Assembly: GCA_022695795.1 (NCBI GenBank)
Contig: MU404150.1
Coordinates: 62,001-126,000, forward strand
DNA length: 64,000 nt
Direction of reading: 5' to 3'
From: Biscogniauxia marginata
Lineage: Eukaryota > Ascomycota > Sordariomycetes > Xylariales > Xylariaceae
In this document: positions 55,231 to 64,000 of the stretch, one piece after another
How positions within the stretch are numbered: position 1 is the first letter of the stretch
Layout of the letters: each line of letters opens with the position of its first letter
The notes under the pieces: model-generated
What the model was told of the DNA's origin: nothing
The model's input: only the letters and a program-made list of their open reading frames with translations
Databases searched by the model: none
Made by a program: the position numbers and the translations under genes

Positions 55231-57451
55231 TTACTGCTGCGTAAGGCTGAGCTCTTGAATGATGATATCGGCAGCCTTCTCCCCGATCGTTAATGCCGTG
55301 TTCATTGTATTAGCACAGACGTTCTCCGGGATGATACTCAAGTCGGCAACCTTCAGCCCACGCACACCATACACCCCCAAATTGTTATCTACGACGCCCA
55401 GCTGCTCCCGCGGCGCCATCTTACATGTGCCGATTCCATGCCAGCACGTCGTCATGTTCTAGCGTATCCACTGCTCAATAGCGCCATCGTCTTGAGAAGA
55501 ATACTCGATATTCTTCTTCTCCTTTGCAGCTACTGGCGTCGCGCTGCCCTTGGGCGTATCATAGGCGTAGGATGCTTTGGATTCGGGGGGGAAGACGGGG
55601 TGTCGGTAAGATACCTCACCCTAGTGGATCGCTATCCTTCTTACGACTTCACGTTGTTTCTTGTACGCCCAGATCTGGACTTTCAAGTCTAAATCGAAGT
55701 TATCACTGAGATAGCCTGTCTTGAAGTCGAGACGATCGTCCATAGAGCGCCCCGTAATGTGCTTTTTATCGCCAGGGTTAGTAATTGTATTAAGGGACAG
55801 AAGGGCGATAGTTCTTGGATTGAACTTACTACATGGCCCCAAGAATACGGGTATGCCGTGTAGACGCCGACGGAGATGTATTGTCCTGGAGGAACGCGGC
55901 TACGATTACCAAGGAGCCCCGTGATAAAAATACCCGTAACTAGTGGCTTGCTGGGATCGTTAAAATCCCTATCCCAGGCTTCTTTCTTTAAAGGCTGGCC
56001 CCAATGCGTCAACTTCGGAATGATGTTGGACGAAGCTTGGACCAGACGTCGATGCCATTCCAACCTAGTATCTTGTTCTGGTTCACTAGTTAGCTAGTTG
56101 CAAGTATTGTATTCATCTCCATAGTATTGAGAGGCAAGATTTAAATATCTAACCTTGCTCTCTAGTAGCGCCGAAATGTCCACTTGGCCGCTGTGGATAC
56201 CATCTGTAGTCATGTCTGGGGGGAGGTCAGCTTTGTATGTGTATATGCTTATGTTGTGATCCTGGTAGTCGTGGCCAACTCCTAGCAGGTCCGCAATAGG
56301 CGGTGTTGCAATGCTAGCCCGCTCTAGAATATCTGGATTTCCGATGCCCGATCTCTCGAGAATAGGGGGCGTGCCGAGTGTACCGCAGGATATGACAACC
56401 AGCTTCCTAGCTTTTACTGTTCTAGCACCTTGGACGGGGTTTGGCTGCAAAGCAGGATTCGGTCGAAACTCAACCCCAGATGCTCGATTGTTGTCAAAGA
56501 TGACCCTTATTACCTGTGACTCGACCAGAACGTGGAGATTCGGATGCTTGCCATCTTGCAGCCGTGGATGTAAATACGTATTTGCTACGTCTTGCCGTTT
56601 TCCCTCGGGAAACACATATTTTCGTCCACGGGCTACGCTGACGGAGTTAAAATCCTGTAAGTCCTCAACTTCGTGATATCCAACTTCTTCTAAGGCAGCA
56701 ATGAAGTCATCATCAGCCTTTGTTGAACAGAACGGACCATCAGATACCTGAATTGGGTCATTGTATCCATGATGGTCTTTCCCGCGGAGCCCATGATACG
56801 TCTCGAACTATAATTCGCGTCAAGAATTAGTTACGCTAAGACATAATTATGTATCAGATTTTATTTAACATCGTAGCAATATTATCATTACCTTCTTGAG
56901 ATATGGCAAGAGATCATCAGCCGTCCAACCCTCTGTGTTCCAAGAGTTGTAGTCGCACTGCTGAGCTCGAGTGTACATCATTAGGTTAATTGATGAGCCG
57001 CCACCTAACATGGTAATGTCGTTATTAACTCTATTATACATCTTCATGGTGATGCTGGCTTGAATTACCTAGAGTGTTACCGACTTGCGCAATAGACTCT
57101 CGGTCTGCAAGCTGTTCCTCCTTGACGGCCTTATGGAAGAAAACTCTTGGATCATCAGGGACGTAATTACCCCTCCAGAGAACTGGATGGTTCACTGTGG
57201 GCACATTGTAATTGTCCCGGCCGCTTTCTATAATAAGGATGGATAGCTCCGGATCCGCATCTGCAAGTCTTGATGCGACAATGCAGCCAGCTATGCCACC
57301 TTGATCATGTCCAATTCCAGTCAGCCAGAAGCTCGATATATTCGATATATCTTTATGTGGATCTTGACAACAGATACGTCGTTAACTTACCTCCGGCAAT
57401 GATCACATCTACTTCCTGGATATGCCAGGGCAGGGTTGTATAGATAGCCAT
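55231..57451 (-). pseudogene. GMC oxidoreductase, alcohol-oxidase-like, inactivated
   Basis: The start MAIYTTLPWHIQEVDVIIAG splices to GGIAGCIVASRLADADPELS, the FAD-binding loop. Next come GGGSSINLMMYTRAQQCDYN, WTADDLLPYLKK, ETYHGLRGKDHHGYNDPIQV, and the substrate-domain parts ILGWNGIDVWSKLRPT and GQYISVGVYTAYPYSWGH. The conserved His (TCWHGIGTCKMAP) and Asn (ANTMNTALTIGEKAAD) regions are readable. This order and wording fit fungal alcohol (methanol-type) oxidases, which oxidise short alcohols with O2 in peroxisomes. It is broken by two frameshifts (about 56018-56030 and 55974-55990) and two in-frame TAG codons (55621-55623, 55459-55461). Introns keep GT..AG ends, so it was a spliced gene and not a processed copy. 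Decay is recent enough that most codons are still conserved. Confidence 0.85.
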
Positions 57452-58805
57452 GGTAAATTGAAGCAATTTAGTTACCTAAGCTTGATAATACGAGGAATGA
57501 ATGGACTGCTAGTGATGATAGTTTCGTTGGGACTTTTGTATTTTCTCGAATTAAGAAAGGATGAGGAAACTAGTTCGTGCCGTTTTCTGTCGGAGTCCGG
57601 CTGTTATTTTGATTGCTGTGTAGCCGTCTGGCTTAGTTGGCCATCCGACTCTCCAAGAGAAGGTGGCTGCGTACCCTGCTCTGTCTAAGAATTTGGTCAC
57701 TTTCGGGTATGTTTTAAGTACCTAGATAGTAAGAACTTCAGGCTGTCATAAAGTGCTATTCCAAAAAATAGATATCTGCTATGTAGAGTATATGCGTTAC
57801 TTGCCCTTACTTACATGTGAATAATTTCAAGAGATTGTTAGTTGTACAAACCAACCGAGTGTGACGTTGTTGGCTGCCTGCCTACTGCATGAGGCCCATT
57901 TTTGAATGTAAATCTCTCCAGCCTTTCAAGATGACATGATTGTTAGGGTCCCTTAGTTTAATCGGCTTTTTTCAGGCTGTATTGTAAGTAGTAGCCCCTT
58001 GAATTGTTCTCAGGCCTCGCCATGAGGTATAACAGTCGGGATATATTGTTATCACATCAATATATTACATACATAGACAATTTACGAACCAAATCACATG
58101 GAATCGGCTGTAACGTGTTTATGTGAACTGGTATGTTTACTTGTTTGGCAAACTATTTATATTAATTTTAACATTAATTTTTATAATTAAAGGTTATGAG
58201 CCAAATCGCGTGGTTTCGCGTAAATAGGTGGATCCTGACTAAGAGGGATGGTGGCTAGGGGTGTTGACTTAAGACTTTCTTTGTCATCCTCCCATCTTTT
58301 GACCTTATTTGCGAGCACCTGCCCTTTCTCGGCACTTGGTGTTGTAACATTTCTAACAGTATTCACACACGCCCTGCGCCCGCCCGCGTGGTGACAACAA
58401 TAGTGGAAGGGATCGCCCTCCAAAAGCGTGACGGGGAAGAGGATCTCGATCGCTATACATTTCCACCGTCACGCTTCCCTATCATCACCACCTCCGCGCT
58501 CGCGACGTATATACCGATATTACTTTCCAGTTCTCTCACCCCGGAGGAGCTCCTGCTCTGCATTTGCCAAAGCTGTTCCGGTGAGCTCGTGATTTCGGAG
58601 ACGGCCGTCGCCCCTGAGTATGATTGTCTTGCCAGTGCTTGATGTAGGGGTTAAACCCCTCTGTGATATTGTGCCGCGAAGAGGTCCGCTCTCCTTGTAT
58701 TGGGTTGGATGATTATCTCGCCAGTGTTGGGGCCTTCGGTTGCATTGTAACAAGTCTTGCAACTTAGGACTACGCCTAACATCGAACTGGTCGTTTAGAG
58801 AACTC
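57452..58805. other. Gene-free stretch with an AT-rich patch
   Basis: Upstream DNA of the alcohol-oxidase relic. Bases 58145-58195 form a small A/T patch. The minus-strand frame at 58187-58423 (containing KGQVLANKVKRWEDDKESLK) has a coding look but no family, so it is not called. Confidence 0.35.
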
Positions 58806-59035
58806 TTAAGTATGTTCATGATCTTCTTCTTCATATAAAATGCGAGATAGGATCGGCTCTGCATCGTAGATGTCTAGGGCATCGAAAATCGATTTTGGCT
58901 TGAAGTGGTAACCTTTGAGCATGTCCATGACCTTGCACAGGTCTTTGTTGTGGTCCTTGGCCCCCAGGTACATGATGTCAACCTCTATCTGGTGGTATAG
59001 AAAGCGGTAGCAGACGTCATGGCCCGTGTGCCAAG
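58806..59035 (-). pseudogene. C-terminal fragment of a VWA-protein paralogue
   Basis: The minus strand reads WHTGHDVCYRFLYHQIEVDI, MYLGAKDHNKDLCKVMDMLK, GYHFKPKSIFDALDIYDAEP and ILSRILYEEEDHEHT before a stop. This matches residues ~1168-1242 of the large VWA protein (VCYRFEYHQIEVDIMYLGAE, FKPKSIFDSLDIYDAEPILS). The reading frame is open for ~75 codons but begins abruptly, without the catalytic part of the domain. It is a relic of a second family member. Confidence 0.85.
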
Positions 59036-59059
59036 TATAGGAGGCATAAAGCCTTTATC

Positions 59060-59480
59060 ATTGTATTAGGAGTTTAGCTCGAGGCCAACAATATCGACAG
59101 CTTTCCTGTCATCAACAGCGTGGCTCATACCGCACAAGCCAAGAAGGTATCGGTCTAGAAGAGGCCAATGAGACACCCTCTTCGGAAACAGTTGAGGAAG
59201 TGTCGGTTCCAAAATCTTGCAAATTTCTCCCGCCACGACAGACTGAACATTGCGTGGTACCGCGTCCCCTGCCTTGACCAGCTGTGAGGCAGCACCCTCA
59301 ATTATACCAAGACCAATTTCTTCTTGGCTGGTCAGCAGTGCTCATCGCTGCAGACAAACAAGGGCTTCGGTGATGTGGCGATGTAGCAACTTGATAGCAC
59401 TAAGTACTGGAGTTAGCCAGACTTGTAGTAGCCACACGATGAATTTGTTTGATACCTTGAAAGCAGATTAGGCGGTACGA
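59060..59480 (-). pseudogene. Unrecognised coding remnant between two VWA-paralogue pieces
   Basis: The minus strand encodes about 130 codons with one TGA stop near 59341: before it VSNKFIVWLLQVWLTPVLSA and HRHITEALVCLQR, after it LLTSQEEIGLGIIEGAASQL, VKAGDAVPRNVQSVVAGEIC, KILEPTLPQLFPKRVSHWPL and LDRYLLGLCGMSHAVDDRKA. The peptide looks like a genuine helical protein but has no match in the large VWA gene. It may be the remnant of another gene inserted between, or rearranged with, the paralogue. Confidence 0.45.
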
Positions 59481-59752
59481 CAGCTGGTATTCGGCCTATA
59501 CCACGATGCCCGCTTTATGAGGGTTCTCGCGCTGCACTTCGCTGTGCTGCTGGGCCCTAGATTTGAGGGTATATTCTCTTTAGTAATAGTGGGAAGAGTA
59601 AGAGTGCCGAAGACCGGGTCAGCTGGAGCGACCACGGGCGCCTCGTCCCTTTGAATATACTGACTGTGGCGTGAATACAACACAGGTTGAAAATAGGAGC
59701 CTTTTGCGGGCTAAATTGAAACCTGTTTTCCTCCGTTCGATATGAGATGCAC

Positions 59753-59990
59753 ACCCTTCCATTGCGCGAAACGTGATCTTATAGAGGTCTTCCATAGTCA
59801 TGGATCCCAAGACCCATCCGATCCAGGAGGATACCGAATCGCGAACGGCTGGAGTCATCCCAACAGAAGTGCTATTTAAGTCTTTCTCATCTAGCGGAGA
59901 TATATTTTTCGATGTAGTCCGTCGCAATATTGATGAGTGGGTGTAAGATTGTCCATCGACCGCTACAGCTGATGATAATAACGCTGCTGG
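59753..59990 (-). pseudogene. Internal fragment of a VWA-protein paralogue, with signal-like start
   Basis: On the minus strand, LDEKDLNSTSVGMTPAVRDS then VSSWIGWVLGSMTMEDLYKI then TFRAMEG matches the VWA protein at LNEENLDSTSGEISPAVRDS, ISSWI and RWVLGSMSLEDLYKIAFRAL. About 33 residues present in the intact gene between SSWI and WVLG are deleted. The frame is preceded by LALAMPAALLSSAVAVDG, which resembles a signal peptide and has no counterpart in the intact gene. Confidence 0.75.
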
Positions 59991-60054
59991 CATCGCCAGA
60001 GCTAGTAGGAGTCCCTAGTACTATGAAAGCATTAGTTATATTGAGCAACTTAGT

Positions 60055-60539
60055 CTAATGTGTCAATTCGGTACTCATAATGGGATGTGATAGACGGGGA
60101 TACGGGGAACTAACGGCCTTCTTCCCCTTGGGCTTGTTGCCACCAAGGGGGAGGTTATAAGTAACGTCCCCGTTAACGGGAAACGTGTTCAAGTAGGTTT
60201 CCATCGGGGGAGGACCGCCACCACCTATGTATCTTCATGTATGCAACAATAACGTTATCACCAGGTATCTCAAAATGGGACTTGCGTCGTGGAAATAGCT
60301 TAGATAGAAAGCTTTGAGATAATGGCTTTTTACCACTATATACTCAGTATGGAGTAGAACTTGGGACAAGAAACTCACCTATTATATTTTTACAGGCCCC
60401 AGTCATGTTCGTTCTCTGCTTGTTATGGGATTGCAGAGCTCCTGCTGGTCGAATTGTAGGGACCTGAGCTAGGAATCGTGCAGGTTCTAGTACCACTGGT
60501 CGGTAATTCGGCGGAGGGCAATTCTTGTTGAATGTACGC
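60055..60539 (-). pseudogene. Two exon-like open segments, unrecognised gene end
   Basis: Segment 60539-60379 reads TFNKNCPPPNYRPVVLEPAR, FLAQVPTIRPAGALQSHNKQ and NMTGACKNII. It joins in phase, through GTGAG..ATAG, to 60224-60055, GGGGPPPMETYLNTFPVNGD, VTYNLPLGGNKPKGKKA and a stop. The phase-correct splice and natural composition argue for a real or former gene. A further exon upstream (to about 60720) is possible. I cannot name the family. It may be a relic, as are its neighbours. Confidence 0.4.
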
Positions 60540-60719
60540 CTTGATGGAAAACAAATCAGTTATATCTCGGTATGGCAATTGCACACTATTAGGCTAACTT
60601 ACCACGTGCATGACATCGAAAGGCCTCGGTTGGCGACCTGAGTGATGCGACCAGAGATTAAGAGACGCCAAAGGACGTCAAGAGACGACAGGTATTCTTG
60701 GGGTGATAATAAGAGAAAC

Positions 60720-61788
60720 CATAGTTATACAAGGTTTCTATATGGTGTCATCGTCGTGGTGGATTTACCGGCGACGGTATTATGAAAGGATGGTAGGATT
60801 GAATTTAACAAATTGGTTGGTATGTTGGGATGAGTAAAAGAAAAGAAATCTGAAAATGTCGGCGTGGCATGGGCTTTTATTATTTTTTGTGCGGTCTCCG
60901 GGACAATAGGGTAGAGGACAACAATAGGGAGAGCCAGTTCTATTGTTCTCTGTGAACCTATTGTGCGTTGCTTGGTGAACCAGACCTCACCTCGCCTAAT
61001 ACTTCCCGCACAATCCACGTTAGTATTTTCCCCCATTGTCACATAGGCAACCAGAGTACAGACTTTGCCCTTTAATTGCCTCAAGAACAGCTGAGAAAAG
61101 GTGCATATCTAAGTGTTAGCTTAGGTGATTGTGTTTCACTGTTGCCATCTTATAGGCCTCTTATATAGGTATATATACCCAAATCAACCCTACTTGATTC
61201 TACCTTAGACTGGCAAACTTGTCATCTTCTCATGAATGCCCAAGTCCCATTTCTAGTGCTGATTACACCATATGATTGACTATCAGGTATGGCCTGCCTC
61301 CAAATCACCTGTATTAACTGTAGGTATATTAAGGCTTTGACCATTAGTGTCAGGGGCTAGATCGAGACGGTTTTGTCATAGCTATGCTTTCCTCAGTACA
61401 TACCGTATATACTATACAGTCCATAGATCCCATCGTCACAGTCCAATATTCACGATATTAACAAAATCAAATATCCAGTTGGAACCATTTTTGCACACCC
61501 CCCTTCAAACCTACAGACGGCGGGTATGTAGAAATACCTAGGTACCTAATAATACACACGACATGAGGCTGGATTCAATGGCAGCTGGCACGCAGCTGAC
61601 GAGGATGGGGACACCGCATAATTGGCTGTCCTATCGAATGAGACAGACACACTCATCCTCGGGTCACTAACATCGTGGAACTCTATAGCATTTCGAAATG
61701 TAAAATGAAGATATAGAATCGCGCTAAAACAATTTCATCCCCATGTTCCCATCTACCCCCTAGCTTACCAGCCCAACATACCATCACG
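60720..61788. other. Intergenic region, nothing firmly recognised
   Basis: One minus-strand frame of 119 codons (60725-61084) has no motif and is left uncalled. The rest is upstream DNA of the glycosyltransferase gene, without a clear TATA box. Confidence 0.35.
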
Positions 61789-63408
61789 ATGGCCTCCTCA
61801 GCTCAGCCCCCAGCCGTGGCAGCATCCCCGCCGCCCTCGCAGCGGCCCATCATCCTGATCGTCTCGCACGCCCTGACGGGGCACCTCTCGCCCATGCTGC
61901 GCATCTCCGCCGGCCTGCGCGCCCTAGGCTGGACCGTCTACTTCCTCGGGCCGACCGCGCACGAGCCGCGCATCCGCGGCACGGGCGCGGCGTTCCTGCC
62001 GCTCGCGGGCGCCGCCGACCTCGACGACAGGGCGTACTACGCGCGCCCGCCGGTGCCGGGCTACCGCGCGCTGCACTGGGCCGAGCGCGTGCTCGTCGAC
62101 CTGCGCGCGCAGTGCCTCGAGCCGCTGCCCGAGGCCTGGTCCTGCGTGCGGGCGGCGCTGCGCGCCGTGCGGGCGGACGACGCGGGCCGCGAGGTCGTCG
62201 TCCTCGCCGAGGCGTTCTTCTACGGGATCCTGCCGCTGCACTACGGGGCGCCGCTGCCGGGTGATGAATCGGCACCGCAACAGCGGCCCAAGACCCTCTG
62301 CGTCTCGGTCACGGTGCCCGCGATCCGCAGCCCCGACCTGCCGCCCTGCGGCTATCCCTTCCCCTTCGACCCCTCGGCCGCGGGGCGCGAGCGCAACGCC
62401 CGGCTCTGGCGCTCGTGGGCGCGCAAGGCGGCGCCCCTGACGGCGCTGCTGAGGCAGAAACTGCGCGAGGCCGGAGCGACGCGGGAGCTACCCGACGGGA
62501 GCGTCTTCCTCAGCGGAGAGAACTACACGTGCCACAGCCGGATCCTGCAGCTCGGGGTGCCGGGCTTCGAGTACCCGCGTGCCTCGTGGCCGGCGGGGTT
62601 CCGGTTCGCGGGGCTGGTCCAGGGCGAGGGGAAGAAGAAGAAGAACAGGAACGACGATGCCGACGGACCCGGCACGACCGCGGGCGAGTCCAGGATGGGA
62701 GGAGAAGAAAAACAGCCCGACTTCCCCTGGTGGCCCGACGTGCTAGCCAACTCGGGCTCCCTGCGCCCCGACCCGTCGTCGCGCAAGAAGATCGTCGTCG
62801 TCGCGCAGGGCACGGTCGAGACGAACCCGCACGACCTGATCGTCCCCACGATCCGCGCCTTCGCGAACTCGCCCGAGATCCTCGTGGTCGCGATCCTCGG
62901 GTGGAAGAACGCCACGCTGACCTCCCTTTCCCCCTCTTTATCCGCATCATCATCAAATCCCAACCCCAACCCCTCGCCCAGCAACAACGACGACGACGAC
63001 GATAATAGCATCCCCCCAAACGCATACATAGCCGACTACCTCGCCTACGACGCGGCGCTCGCCCACGCCGACGCCTGGGTGCACAACGGCGGGTTCGGCG
63101 CGGTGAGCCACGGGATCGCGCACGGGGTACCCATGGTCGTGGCGGGCGAGGGCATGGACAAGACGGAGAACGCGGCGCGGGTGGCGTGGTCGGGGATCGG
63201 GGTGGACCTGGGGTGTGCGCGGCCGACGGCGGAGGCGGTGCGGGAGGGTGTCGAGCGCGTGCTGGGCGGTGGCGGGGAGGCGGACGGGCGAGCGGCGGCA
63301 TCCCCGAGGCAGCGCGTGGAGGAGCTCAGGAGGGAGAGTGAGGCGATCGACTGCTTGCGGGTTATCCATGAGGAGCTATTAAGTCTTGCGGGAAACTCGG
63401 GGTCATAG
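61789..63408 (+). CDS. UDP-glycosyltransferase-like (GT1) protein, GC-rich
   Basis: A single exon of 539 residues. N-terminal domain: IILIVSHALTGHLSPMLRIS holds the GHxxP acceptor-site histidine, and ALGWTVYFLGPTAHEPRIRG follows. The C-terminal domain begins around residue 325 (KKIVVVAQGTVETNPHDLIV). The nucleotide-sugar signature is at about 429-470: WVHNGGFGAVSHGIAHGVPM then GEGMDKTENAARVAWSG. This resembles the macrolide/UGT-type motif H-x-G-x-x-S/A..GVP..xDQxxNA, with the usual DQ changed to DK. Two low-complexity inserts (GKKKKNRNDDADG near 282 and SSNPNPNPSPSNNDDDDDN near 390) sit in loops. Such enzymes attach sugars to small lipophilic molecules. Base composition is strikingly GC-rich compared with every neighbour, and it has no intron. 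Antisense frames over it are composition artefacts. Confidence 0.88.
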   Translation: MASSAQPPAVAASPPPSQRPIILIVSHALTGHLSPMLRISAGLRALGWTVYFLGPTAHEPRIRGTGAAFLPLAGAADLDDRAYYARPPVPGYRALHWAERVLVDLRAQCLEPLPEAWSCVRAALRAVRADDAGREVVVLAEAFFYGILPLHYGAPLPGDESAPQQRPKTLCVSVTVPAIRSPDLPPCGYPFPFDPSAAGRERNARLWRSWARKAAPLTALLRQKLREAGATRELPDGSVFLSGENYTCHSRILQLGVPGFEYPRASWPAGFRFAGLVQGEGKKKKNRNDDADGPGTTAGESRMGGEEKQPDFPWWPDVLANSGSLRPDPSSRKKIVVVAQGTVETNPHDLIVPTIRAFANSPEILVVAILGWKNATLTSLSPSLSASSSNPNPNPSPSNNDDDDDNSIPPNAYIADYLAYDAALAHADAWVHNGGFGAVSHGIAHGVPMVVAGEGMDKTENAARVAWSGIGVDLGCARPTAEAVREGVERVLGGGGEADGRAAASPRQRVEELRRESEAIDCLRVIHEELLSLAGNSGS

Positions 63409-64000
63409 ACGAACGAATGAACAGATGAATAGATGCGAGCGAGAATAGATAAATGCTTTGATACCTTGATACCATACTGGATATAAAAATTGGAGAAATG
63501 GCGGGAGAGAAACTGATTGCTACCTAACCTATAGACGCCTTATACCCTAGTGCCAACCTACATACACATGTAAAGATGCCATTGCAGCTTCATAGTCAGG
63601 AGAGCGCGTTGACGGACCAAGGGGCCTGACCAAACCTATGTGCTCACCTACTTCTCTCCCAGCAGTAGCAACGTTTGTTTCTTCTCTCTACTTGACCCCA
63701 GCCATATACAGCATTAGCGAGATCAATATCATGTTGTTTCCTCCAATTATACAACACATGTACTAACGAGGAGTATTCTCAAAATAGCATCACCACTTCC
63801 ATGCTAGACCTGCCAGTCTAGAGAAGACTAGCTGGTTGTGAGTGAACGGTGGGTAAGTTGCCTCTTTCAGGTGGACTCCCGATGAGCCACACCCTATCGA
63901 TCGCGGTCCTGAGATTCAGGGTAATAACAACCACCTGCGATTACGAGGTTCATTCTCGTAAATTGGACCTTCAATACTGGTGTCTTCTTTGTCGCGAATG
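63409..64000. other. Right end of window, nothing recognised
   Basis: 3' flank of the glycosyltransferase gene. Composition drops at once to the local average. No frame or repeat recognised. Confidence 0.4.

Noticed and set aside
60725..61084. Minus-strand 119-codon frame
   Set aside because: Possible exon, but no domain, no convincing splice link to the segments at 60055-60539 and no recognised homology.
61850..63369. Long antisense and shifted frames over the glycosyltransferase
   Set aside because: High GC removes stop codons in all frames. These have arginine/proline-rich, motif-free translations, while the plus frame has the full GT1 signature.
1..64000. CRISPR array, rRNA genes or prokaryotic operons
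   Set aside because: None seen. Spliced genes, RIP and LTR elements show the DNA is fungal nuclear.

Overview
The window looks like a 64-kb piece of a filamentous ascomycete (Pezizomycotina) nuclear chromosome. Genes carry short GT..AG introns of about 50-180 bp. Gene families are typical of such fungi: deuterolysin protease, GH18 chitinase, a DUF8021-like secreted protein, a BTB/POZ protein, a GMC/alcohol-oxidase relic, and NmrA-like and SDR reductases. The repeats show the C:G to T:A signature of repeat-induced point mutation (RIP). I cannot name the species.

Bases 1-16.4 kb are repeat DNA with three nested layers, each resolved by its target-site duplication. A ~441-bp foldback (MITE-like) element flanked by TA was split by a minus-strand Gypsy/chromovirus retrotransposon (1189-16205, TSD AACAC). 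That element was split in turn by a related plus-strand retrotransposon (7016-14667, TSD ATGAG). All retroelement genes are destroyed by RIP, but gag, reverse transcriptase, integrase and chromodomain remnants remain readable. RIP is strong inside each element and fades in the outer halves of the LTRs. At the far left, a 209-bp TGTCA..TGACA insertion (TSD CAAAG) sits inside another RIP-damaged LTR.

From 18.3 to 46.8 kb the DNA is gene-bearing but sparse. It holds an NmrA-like protein, an SDR, a small six-cysteine secreted protein, a deuterolysin whose last exon encodes only six residues, a zinc alcohol dehydrogenase, a DUF8021-like secreted protein, a membrane-anchored PAN-like protein, a CxxC/CxxC protein, a SET-domain protein, a small basic-tail protein and a 1242-residue ubiquitin-like/VWA protein whose VWA domain is split by about 440 residues.

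From 47.7 to 60.7 kb decay and small mobile elements dominate. A 130-bp LTR-like element cuts the last exon of one gene. A 265-bp solo-LTR family lies close upstream of two genes. A chitinase and a BTB gene look intact. An alcohol-oxidase-like gene has two frameshifts and two stop codons. A decayed paralogue of the VWA gene lies at 58.8-60.0 kb. The window ends with an intact, strikingly GC-rich glycosyltransferase gene (61789-63408).

No operon-like logic applies. The common theme is an accessory, repeat-flanked compartment with several secreted proteins and active gene decay. No complete biosynthetic cluster is visible: there is no PKS, NRPS or terpene synthase.
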